Positions 52,401 to 58,682 of a stretch of DNA of 64,000 bases are shown here, one piece after another. Location of the stretch: assembly GCA_047608075.1 (NCBI GenBank), contig JBLKRX010000021.1, forward strand, positions 1 to 64,000, in the 5' to 3' direction. A program made the position numbers and the translations under genes. How positions within the stretch are numbered: position 1 is the first letter of the stretch; the number at the start of each line of letters is the position of its first letter. This DNA comes from Ferdinandcohnia humi_A. GTDB lineage: Bacteria > Bacillota > Bacilli > Bacillales > Bacillaceae_L. Below the pieces are notes generated by a model, which was not told the DNA's origin, did not search any database, and saw only the letters and a list, made by a program, of their open reading frames with translations.

Positions 52401-52633
52401 AGGTGGTGGAGGTAATGGTTCATTCTAAGATGGGGAATATCGATAATAGTCCGGTAAATCCACCTGAAGAAAATCCAGTTGACACACCTAGCAATCAACA
52501 GGAAGATTCTATGAAGGAATTACCGAAAACGGGCTCGATTTTAGATCGGAACCTATTATTAGGTGCGGCTGGTTTGTTGACTGCCTTAGGGTTAGTGTTA
52601 CGGAGAACTGGCAGACGTAAAAAGGAAAACTAA
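46475..52633 (+). CDS. Giant LPXTG-anchored repeat surface protein
   Basis: This is 2052 residues from the ATG at 46475 (TTGGAGAGAG upstream). There is a signal peptide with a likely cut after ITQA (residue 29), then an N-terminal beta-rich domain (about 30-245). Several Ig-like domains follow (about 250-700), with motifs such as GTWSVVLPTGEMLPEGTYTV. Six Big_9/cadherin-like tandem repeats occupy residues 702-1267, with ATDADGDALTFTKGTDP and NGTVVVNGDGTWTYTP. Next come an invasin-like Big_1 domain (about 1362-1460), CnaB/carboxypeptidase-like domains (about 1467-1850), two diverged Big_9 repeats, and LPKTG at 2016-2020 with a membrane helix and RRTGRRKKEN tail. It is displayed on peptidoglycan by a sortase; DxDGD motifs suggest calcium binding. 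Adhesion is a plausible role. Confidence 0.9.
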   Translation: MRNDKTITIVKVGVATSLLVTPFGNITQAETYSDPAVSWSNASFVPYLNNDGTVIYDPANEPGISPDDVDFSSGYSKGSGDKPSFYVGSDGSHLFFRVRLHGDPYDRKGGFLSSVWLVDIAQNGVHQATVGLNGKSPHEDYIYVSNANGTVVNKIYSTDESGSHVPGSRIVEAENGEYFLDFQVPISRITEVATEVTANSTVQFFFGTSKAANLSVINKDYMGPNTGVNFNNAASVKLNPSISFQIPTIEISSSATFDTGTPTFTGTTTKAANGSEVTLTLNNKSYKTAVVNGTWSVVLPTGEMLPEGTYTVTAKVINEFNNLAMTKQEITVGKIITIDGSSTIRVSSFPNTVSGTFTNITSGSKKVMFTVKNSSGVEVYSASSLQIDSKNKWIKTGISLPSLPEGTYTIEAVEDSRNNADLPRVSKTVIIDNQIQVEIKDPANNTSSLNAKPTITGTADPEAEIELFIDGQFYRKIKADISGNWSIELDKALTYGTHTFRAKATDEIGNTKDSLTVNYTVTSLNLDIANGPRVETNDKLPTIRGRSTASDGSKVIVKVSDTLILETTVTNGKWSVDVEEPLNDQTYNIHATVTSKGHTAQALQELVIDSTTFVSITSPANGSLTENRREPITGKSEPFATLDINVDNGKIVATVFADNNGNWTYTPGEDLSFGQHQVTVTTSDVNGNNAIATAIFSVNTPGNKIPTVPPVYTEETVKNTAVGGVVVGSDEDDDPLTYNKGLGPRNGSVVVSSEGTWIYTPNTGYTGTDTFTVLVSDGKGGTVTTTISIEVKEPINQVPIIAAQDLEKTTLKNTPVSDAVVATDGDGDALTFTKGTDPSNGTVVVNGDGTWTYTPSTDYTGTDGFTIVVSDGKGGTATATVTIQVNEPSNQAPTIGDQDLQTEKNKPVNGKVVATDADGDALTFTKETDPSNGTVVVNGDGTWTYTPNNGYTGTDSFTVTVSDGKGGTATATITIQVNEQPTPNQAPAIGAQDLQKVTLSNTPVNGVVVATDADGDALTFTKGTDPGNGTVVVNGDGSWTYTPNNGYTGTDSFTVTVSDGKGGTATATITIQVNEQPTPNQEPTIGEQDLQKVTLSNTPVNGKIVATDADGDALTFTKGTDPSNGTVVVNRDGTWTYTPSTDYTGTDRFTVVVSDGKGGTVTATVTIQVNEPSNQAPTIGDQDLQTEKNKPVNGKIVATDADGDALTFTKGTEPGNGTVVVNEDGTWTYTPNNGYTGTDSFKVTVSDGKGGKATATITIQVNEPPTPIYSVDIDGGNKRTIVNRTPLITGSAFAIDFSTVTVELIDNNGSIVESAAVSVVSGKWSYQTAKLLNPGTYTVNVRLLDPNGVKEYSDRQELVIDEAEMYIQMSASPASIVGDGKTRAIITAVIKDANGKVIVGEKVTFTAEAGTLSNTEVITNSRGEAIVELISPDLSGTVEVIQKKVKATLSNPDNGLFGEDQIVIQFMPASISGVIVDWDTGKPIPGALIEVREDFNKDGIIDFSVNVLTDSEGKYTVAVPYANWNYKIVITATRKIGNKTYPLEFIQYAKVGQTTGKDESFKSESTVSGQLFMMNKVTDTPEKIDSVLSGVEIKPKVLNDPLGSLNITVDTSGKFQITGGEKGKTYQVVFNLLVKDANRNQQELVGHQVSVFIPEEGTASVQAALIDPFGIVTDDVTGLPISDVKVQLYWADTELNKSKGRRANELVNLPILEGFAPSDNRVPQLTDKTGAYAWMVFPEGDYYIVAEKAGYVTFDSRTEGRDVPKIGEDSYILDGVIHVGYSIVEFNFSMSAIKEPGGNPNPTGNIAPTIGDYQFKVKMDQTLKQKVVGNDPEKALLTYEKHTDPKNGTVIVNLDGSFTYTPSPGFVGSDQFIINVIDDKGAKSSSSITIMVEKKESTTVGDKILVETFVNRTISGNLIDIHVKNPTTIELKTPLNGTVTVDIEHGTWSYTPDQDYVGSDQFIVYYYDNKGVLYTQVVEVMVHSKMGNIDNSPVNPPEENPVDTPSNQQEDSMKELPKTGSILDRNLLLGAAGLLTALGLVLRRTGRRKKEN
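48580..50276 (+). repeat. Coding tandem repeats of the surface protein (six units)
   Basis: Units begin near 48580, 48860, 49138, 49423, 49711 and 49990, so the period is 279-291 bp. Units 2 to 6 are nearly identical over long stretches, and unit 1 is more diverged. The junctions leading into units 3 and 6 (encoding SNQAPTIGDQDLQTEKNKPV) are almost the same, 852 bp apart, which indicates a recent duplication of a three-unit block. Confidence 0.9.
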
Positions 52634-52671
52634 ACATTTATCATAATGTTCTTGTAAAGAGGTGATTTTTT

Positions 52672-53265
52672 ATGATGAAAAAGAGCGGAAATGTTCTCAT
52701 CCTTCTTGGGGTGTTATTATTCGGTTATGTTGCTTACGAACAAATATATGCACGCGTCCTAGAGCGAAAGATTATTTCCGAGACAGTTCAAATCTCACAA
52801 TCTTTACAAGAACATGTTCAACAAACAATGAGTCCCACCGTGGAGCAAATTGATACACAAGAAAATATGATAACTTATCCGTTAGATTTATCTATTCCTG
52901 CTATAAACCTTAAAACCAAAGTACTTGAAGGAACATCAGAGGATATACTTCGAGTTGCCGTAGGCCATTTAGAGGGCAGTGGCGAGTTAGGGGAAGAAGA
53001 CCAAAATTTTGTTGTGCTTGGTCACCGCTCCCATGTTACAGGCCAATTCTTTAATCGATTAGACGAACTCACTGTTGGAGACCTGATCACGTTAGAAAGT
53101 GAGAAGGAGTACCTTTACAAAGTCATGGATATAAAAATCATCCGTCCTAATCAATTAGAAGTACTAAACCCTATAAAAGGGAAAGAAATCGTCACACTAA
53201 TTACCTGTCATCCCAAATACTCGAATAAGCAGAGACTAGTTGTGGTAGCGGAGCGGGTGGAGTGA
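52672..53265 (+). CDS. Class D sortase
   Basis: Sortases cut LPXTG proteins and link them to peptidoglycan. This 197-residue protein has an N-terminal membrane helix (SGNVLILLGVLLFGYVAY) and the catalytic triad H118 (VLGHRSHV), C179 (TLITCHP) and R188 (KQRLVVV). Size and the TLxTC-HP motif fit class D. It begins 38 bp behind the LPKTG protein gene, with AGAGGTGA upstream, so the two form an operon and this is very likely the dedicated anchoring enzyme. A second Met (52675) is equally possible as start. Confidence 0.9.
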   Translation: MMKKSGNVLILLGVLLFGYVAYEQIYARVLERKIISETVQISQSLQEHVQQTMSPTVEQIDTQENMITYPLDLSIPAINLKTKVLEGTSEDILRVAVGHLEGSGELGEEDQNFVVLGHRSHVTGQFFNRLDELTVGDLITLESEKEYLYKVMDIKIIRPNQLEVLNPIKGKEIVTLITCHPKYSNKQRLVVVAERVE

Positions 53266-53358
53266 TAAGTTTTTTTAAAGCAGTCCATGATAACTAAATT
53301 TTAGATTACTCTGCAAAAGGAGCAGTCCTTCTATCACTTCTCTCAAACAGAATGTTTA

Positions 53359-53394
53359 AAAAGGGATTCGGAAATCTTATTACGAATCCCTTTT
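53359..53394 (+). terminator. Terminator of the surface protein-sortase operon
   Basis: AAAAGGGATTCG pairs perfectly over 12 bp with CGAATCCCTTTT. Confidence 0.75.
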
Positions 53395-53715
53395 ACTATT
53401 TCGTTTGGAATTTTGCCTAAAAGCCATAGAATTATATAAAGAGTAAGTAGAGTTAATCAAAATAATTTTATTATCAATTTTATTTTTTATCAAACTTTGG
53501 TATTACTTCTTTTAGCCATTCTATTAATTAGACTTTTGTATTTTTTCGTAAACCCGACACTTTATTTGATAGATATCGAGGAAACGTAGAAGGAGTAACT
53601 TTCGCACCCTTCGATAAGAGATTGTCTTCTAAAACTAATCGATTTCTTACAGTTGTCAACAACTCTGGAGTTAATAGAGTCTCCATTTAATTACGAGTTG
53701 AACCGCGGCTACTAG
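53395..53715. other. Gap behind the sortase
   Basis: This is an AT-rich stretch. A frame open from about 53528 to 53692 reads LFDRYRGNVEGVTFAPFDKR and onward, but it has no start or ribosome binding site and I do not recognise it. It may be part of the decayed C45 gene or of another lost gene. Confidence 0.35.
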
Positions 53716-54108
53716 AGTCATTATCCAGGTTACTTAGTTACAACCAATCATGCGGTATTACCAGAAATAGTGAATTTTGAAAGTCGAAGACTAAAACAGT
53801 CGGAAGTCCGATATCGCTTTTTAGAGGAGAACCTGAAAAAGAAAAATAGAGTTACAAAAACGGATTTAAAAAGCCTACTTGCATCAGAGTATCCTCAAGG
53901 GATTACAGTACATAATTACGGTGAAAACTTTGGGACGGTACACTCTATATTATTTAATCTTGATGAGAGACAATTGGAATTTTCCTTTGGTTCCCCGATT
54001 TATAACAAAATGTATTCGGTAAAGGTAGGGCAATCTTTGGCTGAGAAAGATTTAGAATGTAAGGTAGAAAGCAAGACCTATGGGCCAGATTTCTGGAAAC
54101 TTAGGTAA
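53716..54108 (+). pseudogene. C-terminal remnant of a C45-family gene
   Basis: The frame opens after a TAG at 53713 and reads SHYPGYLVTTNHAVLPEIVN, then ESRRLKQSEVRYRFLEENL, SEYPQGITVHNYGENFGTVH and SILFNLDERQLEFSFGSP. TNH, the SxxRY helix and the FGTxxSxxFD motif are the C-terminal hallmarks of C45 proteins and match the intact paralogue (CTNHH, HNFGTLFSVV). A GTG at 53770 without a ribosome binding site is the only start. The N-terminal half is probably the fragment at 45910. The catalytic Cys region is missing from both pieces. Confidence 0.65.
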
Positions 54109-54310
54109 ATAAGATAATCATATTCGCTTGTAAATTCAAAGGTCTAACTCCAATTGATCTAGTTTTTATGAGTTATTCTATTGATTACAGGTAAATCCCT
54201 TTTCGGTTTTCGTGGAACCATCTTTCTCCTAGAATTCAAAAGTGTTACAATGGAAAGGAATTTTCAAAAAGGTAGATAAATTGTAAAAATAGATTAAAAG
54301 GAGGATTCCA

Positions 54311-55552
54311 ATGAAACACTTATCGGAGCAAGACCAGCTTGTATTTAATGCGATTCAGGATGAGCTTGGACGTCAACGTACGAAGATTGAGCTTATCGCA
54401 TCTGAAAACTTTGTGAGTGAAGCAGTAATGGAGGCACAGGGGTCAGTTTTAACAAATAAATATGCTGAGGGCTACCCTGGCCGTCGTTATTATGGTGGTT
54501 GCGAGCATGTAGACGTGGTTGAAGATATCGCTAGGGACCGAGCAAAGGAAATTTTCGGTGCAGAGCATGCAAATGTTCAACCGCATTCTGGTGCTCAGGC
54601 GAATATGGCTGTTTACTTTACAATTTTAGAGCAAGGTGACACTGTACTTGGAATGAACCTATCACATGGTGGGCATTTAACGCATGGTAGCCCGGTGAAC
54701 TTTAGTGGAATCCAGTATAACTTTGTAGAGTATGGAGTAGATCCTGAATCACATTTAATCAATTATGATGATGTACTTGAAAAAGCAAGATTACATAAAC
54801 CTAAGCTAATTGTTGCTGGTGCAAGTGCGTATCCACGTGCAATTGATTTTAAGAAATTTAGAGAAATTGCTGACGAGGTTGGGGCTTATTTAATGGTAGA
54901 TATGGCTCATATTGCGGGATTAGTAGCAGCGGGTCTTCACCAAAATCCAGTACCATATGCTGATTTTGTTACAACGACTACTCATAAAACACTACGTGGT
55001 CCGCGCGGGGGAATGATTCTTTGTAAGGAAGAGTTTGCGAAAAAGATTGATAAATCGATTTTCCCAGGAATTCAAGGTGGACCTTTGATGCATGTAATTG
55101 CAGCTAAAGCTGTTGCATTTGGGGAAGCACTACAGGATGATTTTAAAGTCTACGCGCAAAACATTGTAGACAATGCTGCTAGACTTGCTTCTGCATTAAT
55201 GTCAGAAGGCCTACAGCTTGTATCAGATGGAACAGATAATCATCTTTTATTAGTAGATGTTCGTTCATTAGGCTTAACAGGTAAAGTAGCTGAAAAAGTT
55301 CTTGATGAAGTAGGTATCACTGTTAATAAAAACACGATTCCGTTTGATCCAGAAAGCCCATTTGTAACAAGTGGAATCCGAATTGGTACGGCAGCTGTTA
55401 CTAGTAGAGGCTTTGGCTTAGAAGATATGGACGAAATTGCTTCGATTATTGCATTTACTCTTAAAAATGCAGAGAATGAAGAAAAGCTAGATGAAGCAAG
55501 ACAAAGAGTAGAAGCTTTAACAGGTAAGTTTACATTATATAAAGAGTTGTAA
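54311..55552 (+). CDS. glyA: Serine hydroxymethyltransferase
   Basis: GlyA converts serine and tetrahydrofolate to glycine and methylene-tetrahydrofolate. It has 413 residues. The pyridoxal phosphate Lys is K226 in TTTTHKTLRGPRGG. Other signatures include ENFVSEAVMEAQGS, GYPGRRYYGGCEHVD and SGIRIGTAAVTSRG. AAAAGGAGG precedes the ATG. An AAACCGAAAA-like half site near 54198 (minus strand) weakly resembles a PurR box, which controls glyA in B. subtilis, but no proper pair was found. In B. subtilis upp follows; here the Tad operon does. Confidence 0.97.
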   Translation: MKHLSEQDQLVFNAIQDELGRQRTKIELIASENFVSEAVMEAQGSVLTNKYAEGYPGRRYYGGCEHVDVVEDIARDRAKEIFGAEHANVQPHSGAQANMAVYFTILEQGDTVLGMNLSHGGHLTHGSPVNFSGIQYNFVEYGVDPESHLINYDDVLEKARLHKPKLIVAGASAYPRAIDFKKFREIADEVGAYLMVDMAHIAGLVAAGLHQNPVPYADFVTTTTHKTLRGPRGGMILCKEEFAKKIDKSIFPGIQGGPLMHVIAAKAVAFGEALQDDFKVYAQNIVDNAARLASALMSEGLQLVSDGTDNHLLLVDVRSLGLTGKVAEKVLDEVGITVNKNTIPFDPESPFVTSGIRIGTAAVTSRGFGLEDMDEIASIIAFTLKNAENEEKLDEARQRVEALTGKFTLYKEL

Positions 55553-55559
55553 GATAGAG

Positions 55560-55598
55560 AAGGGGTTAGACATTAGTTTTGTCTGGCCTCTTTTTTTG
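55560..55598 (+). terminator. glyA terminator
   Basis: AGGGGTTAGACA (55561-55572) pairs with TGTCTGGCCTCT (55580-55591) with G-U pairs, then seven Ts. Confidence 0.75.
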
Positions 55599-55599
55599 T

Positions 55600-55959
55600 A
55601 ATAGACCCATGCAAAAGTACTATTTCCTATCGACAAAAGGTACTAGAGTAGATACGTTTTTATCTCCAAAATTCTCCAAAATATATGTTTTCTATTTTTA
55701 TCCTCTTTTTATTACAAAAATCCTTCGGAAGAACTATGAATTTTAATAATTTTGAAAAGAATTTGCGAAAATGTAACGAATTTGAAATGAATTTTCTATT
55801 ATTTTCCTAAAAATACGCAACTTTATTCCTGGAAAAAAATCTCGGTTTCAAGACAGTCCTAGTTATATACTTCCAGACAGAATTCGACAAATGCGGGAGT
55901 CAATTTGACTGAAATGTGTACACATGATAGTAAATAGATACATAGATTCAACTGGAAAA
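55600..55959. other. AT-rich gap between glyA and the MITE
   Basis: No gene is seen. TTGACT (55913) with TAGTAA 17 bp downstream brackets a TGTGTACACA palindrome, a weak regulated promoter candidate. A TTCGACA (0A-box core on the minus strand) lies near 55883. Neither is strong. Confidence 0.35.
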
Positions 55960-55968
55960 CAATTGAAG

Positions 55969-56196
55969 AGGATGTTCAAAAAGTCACCAAATGATAAGCT
56001 TCGAATCTCGCCGTGAGGTAGACCGAATAAGAAAGAATCTTTAGTAAATGTACTTGCGGCTACTAGACTATTCAAGGAGGTATATTCCTCCGCACAGGCA
56101 GCGAAGAAGTAATTTCAACGTAGTTGCCTCACTCCAATCCTCGAGGCTACGTTCCTTGAACTTCTTGCTTTGCGATTCGTCGCCTTTTTGAACACA
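55969..56196 (-). mobile_element. MITE-like element, copy D, with 9-bp target duplication
   Basis: The ends are AGGATGTTCAAAAAGTC and GGCGACG-type CGCCTTTTTGAACACA. The minus strand matches copy A in both arms: GACGAATCGCAAAGCAAGAAG, AGCCTCGAGGA and GCTTATCATTTGGT. The middle is longer and unrelated to the ACCGGA core of A. CAATTGAAG occurs perfectly on both sides (55960-55968 and 56197-56205), exactly abutting the element ends. Confidence 0.8.
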
Positions 56197-56309
56197 CAAT
56201 TGAAGTAGGTCTTTTTTTAGGTTGTTTTCGCAAACTTAGTTGCTTTTGAAGGTTTCTCCAGGAGACTATATTAAAGCTATTTGTTCGATAGTGTCCTAAA
56301 GGAGATTGT

Positions 56310-56445
56310 AGCGTATGGCACGAGACTCCTGCGGGAAAAGCGTGGCCAGGTGAGACCCCGCAGGAGCGCAGCTCACGAGGAGGCTCACGGACCGCCCGCG
56401 GAAAGCGAGTGCCAGGAGCGGAAATCTCATGCCTAACTAAAAGCA
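56310..56445. repeat. GC-rich Bacillaceae dispersed repeat
   Basis: CGAGACTCCTGCGGGA is followed by GTGAGACCCCGCAGGAGCGC, GAGGAGGCTCACGGACCGCC and CGCGGAAAGCGAGTGCC. The arms CTCCTGCGGG and CCCGCAGGAG are complementary. I recognise this as a repeat present in many copies in Bacillus and Geobacillus genomes; only one copy is in this window. Its GC content is far above its surroundings. Confidence 0.7.
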
Positions 56446-56559
56446 AATAGTTTAGAAAAGAGCATTTTTTTAAGTGAAAATAGGAGGTTAGTTGTATCAA
56501 AAAATGCCTAACCGATTCATAACGTAAACAATAACTTTGTTGTAGGAGAGAGAAATGGA

Positions 56560-57300
56560 ATGTTAGAGTCCAAACGGAGAGCCCTCATATTTATTACTGT
56601 GTCTTTACTGCTAGCGACAGCTGCAGGATTTTTCGTTTTAAAGAAAGTGCAAGAAATGAATAACGAGCTTGGAGGAATGACGGAAATCTACGTAGCAGCA
56701 TCAGACATAGCCTCACGAACATTGATCCAACCAGACCAAGTGAAGAAGGTTGAGATTCCAAATCGTTATGTAAATGAAGCGTCTCACGTAACAGATGTGA
56801 ATAAGCTTATCAATAAAGTATTAATCGTCCCGTTAGAAGAGGGAGAAATCATTACACACTCGATGATAAAACCAGTGGCTGCTGCTACAAATGAGAATAA
56901 TAGATTAGTAACGATTCCAGCTACGGACAGAATTAATTTTGACCAGCTATTGGAAGCACAAGATCGTGTTGATATAATCGTGTCGCAAAGCTTCGAGGAT
57001 AAGCCCTTAACAGAGATATTTATGAAGGATGTACTTGTTGCAGGGGTACTTGATAAAAACAAAGGAATTGTAGTTGAAGTTCCGGCCGAGGTTGCACCAG
57101 AAATTATCCATATGCAAAACTATGCCGATAGCATGAGAATTTTAAAGGCAAACGTAGGGAAGGGTACTCAGCCTAATACAGAAGAAGTAAAAACGGAAGA
57201 TGAGGAAAAAGTTACCGAGACAAAAGAAGTAGATGCGAAGGTGGAACAGCCTAAGGAAGCAGAACCAAAGACTGAGGAGGAACAGAAAGATCCGTCTTAG
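56560..57300 (+). CDS. cpaB: Tad pilus assembly protein CpaB/RcpC (SAF domain)
   Basis: This 246-residue protein has one N-terminal membrane helix (ALIFITVSLLLATAAGFFVL) and an SAF/CpaB domain (about 40-215: TEIYVAASDIASRTLIQPDQ, VPLEEGEIITHSMI). A low-complexity Glu/Lys tail follows (about 200-246). In Gram-negative Tad systems this protein works with the secretin; here, with no outer membrane, it probably supports the pilus in the cell wall. It opens the Tad operon. AGGAGAG precedes the ATG. Confidence 0.85.
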   Translation: MLESKRRALIFITVSLLLATAAGFFVLKKVQEMNNELGGMTEIYVAASDIASRTLIQPDQVKKVEIPNRYVNEASHVTDVNKLINKVLIVPLEEGEIITHSMIKPVAAATNENNRLVTIPATDRINFDQLLEAQDRVDIIVSQSFEDKPLTEIFMKDVLVAGVLDKNKGIVVEVPAEVAPEIIHMQNYADSMRILKANVGKGTQPNTEEVKTEDEEKVTETKEVDAKVEQPKEAEPKTEEEQKDPS

Positions 57301-57382
57301 GTTAGCCATGCGAACACATAAAGAAAAACGAAAAACTATTACATAGATAGTTAGGGATAAATGAACTTCTTGGAGGGTAAAA

Positions 57383-58543
57383 ATGAGTGACGAATTGAAG
57401 ATATTACTGGTAAGTGATCAGGAACAATCACTCAATAACTTAAGAGGAATTTTCAGCGACTATGAAAAAGTTGAGATGGTGGATCATCGGGAGTTGCGAA
57501 ACGAATTAGATCGGATTGCACCAGACTTAATCTTCTTAATTGAATCTGAGGGAGTTTCCTCGGTGGATTCCATTGATTATATTTTGGCAGTTAGCCCAAT
57601 GGTTCCAATTGTCTATATCGCGTTCTCTCAAGATTTCGATATGCTTCGAAATGTAACGAGAGCAGGAGTTATTGACTATTTTGTATTGCCAGACGAGAAC
57701 ACAATGCTCTATGGACGAATGGATAGTATTACCCAAATGGCCTTACAACGAAAGCAACAAATAAGTGAAACGGCTACGACAAGCCAATCATTTAAAAGAG
57801 GTCGTGGGAAAATCTATTCTTTTTATAGCGGGAAGGGAGGAAGCGGAAGAACAATTCTTTCTACTGCCTTTGCGCAAACATTAAAAATTGAGTCAACAGC
57901 TCAAGTAATTCTGATTGATCTTAATCTGCAGTTTGGCGGGGTTGAAACCTACTTGAAAATTGAATCCAACCGCTCGTTGGTTGACCTTCTTCCGGTTATT
58001 GATGAACTTAACGAGAGCCATATTCGAAATGTTACTGAAAAAGAGATGTTTTCTAAATTAGAGGTGCTTTTAAGCCCAAGGGATGCCGAGATGGCGGAGA
58101 ATTTACCAGAAGATTTCGTTTCTAGGCTATTGCGTAACTGCAGAAGAAGCTATGACTTTGTTCTCGTGGATCTTCCAACGGTTATGAATGAGCACACGTA
58201 TGCAGCGTTGGAGGAGTCAGACAAAATCTACTATGTGCTGAATCTAGATACTCCATCTGTAAGCATGTTAAAGCAAGTGGAAGTCCTATTCCAAAGACTT
58301 CGAATGGAGACAGAAGGACGAGTGGAGCTTCTGTTAAATGAGGTTGGCCGAGAAAATGAAATCAAGCCAGGAGATCTTAAGGGTGTCTTACCTTATCCGA
58401 TTGCTTTTAAAATACCGAGAGATATCAAGGGTGTGCAAGCCCATATTAATAAAGGTGAACCATTTCGAAAAGAAGTGGGGGATAAGAAGTTAATCCCGTT
58501 TACAAAGAGCATTAAAAAATGGGTTGGCCAAATACTAGAATAA
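57383..58543 (+). CDS. cpaE: Tad pilus ATPase CpaE/TadZ (receiver-like + ParA-like)
   Basis: This 386-residue protein has a degenerate receiver-like domain (1-130, LKILLVSDQEQSLNNL) and a ParA/MinD-type ATPase (about 140-386). The Walker A is GKGGSGRT (about 150-157), in which the last Lys is replaced by Arg. ILIDLNLQFGG and FVLVDLPTVMNEH provide the other nucleotide-binding motifs. The receiver domain lacks the usual phosphoacceptor context. The family localises Tad machinery to a site in the cell. TTGGAGGG precedes the ATG. Confidence 0.87.
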   Translation: MSDELKILLVSDQEQSLNNLRGIFSDYEKVEMVDHRELRNELDRIAPDLIFLIESEGVSSVDSIDYILAVSPMVPIVYIAFSQDFDMLRNVTRAGVIDYFVLPDENTMLYGRMDSITQMALQRKQQISETATTSQSFKRGRGKIYSFYSGKGGSGRTILSTAFAQTLKIESTAQVILIDLNLQFGGVETYLKIESNRSLVDLLPVIDELNESHIRNVTEKEMFSKLEVLLSPRDAEMAENLPEDFVSRLLRNCRRSYDFVLVDLPTVMNEHTYAALEESDKIYYVLNLDTPSVSMLKQVEVLFQRLRMETEGRVELLLNEVGRENEIKPGDLKGVLPYPIAFKIPRDIKGVQAHINKGEPFRKEVGDKKLIPFTKSIKKWVGQILE

Positions 58544-58665
58544 GAGGATGTTCAATAAGTACGAGATAACAGTCGAATCAGCGTCCGAGCCCAAAAGACG
58601 CTCAGGCGGTTCTTTTCGCAAGCACGATACGATTGTTTCAACCTTTTGACCACGTATGAATATGT
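58544..58665 (-). repeat. Degenerate MITE-like copy E between cpaE and cpaF
   Basis: It begins GAGGATGTTCAATAAGT, like copy D, and ends AACCTTTTGACCACG, a decayed CCTTTTTGAACACA end. The centre is unrelated to the other copies. It lies inside the Tad operon. Confidence 0.45.
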
Positions 58666-58682
58666 AAAAGGATTGGTGACCT

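Noticed and set aside
54180..54310. PurR box pair upstream of glyA
   Set aside because: Only one imperfect half site was found, and the required second box in opposite orientation is missing.
56147..56500. 117-codon minus-strand frame over the repeats upstream of cpaB
   Set aside because: It is made of MITE and GC-rich repeat sequence and has no protein-like features.
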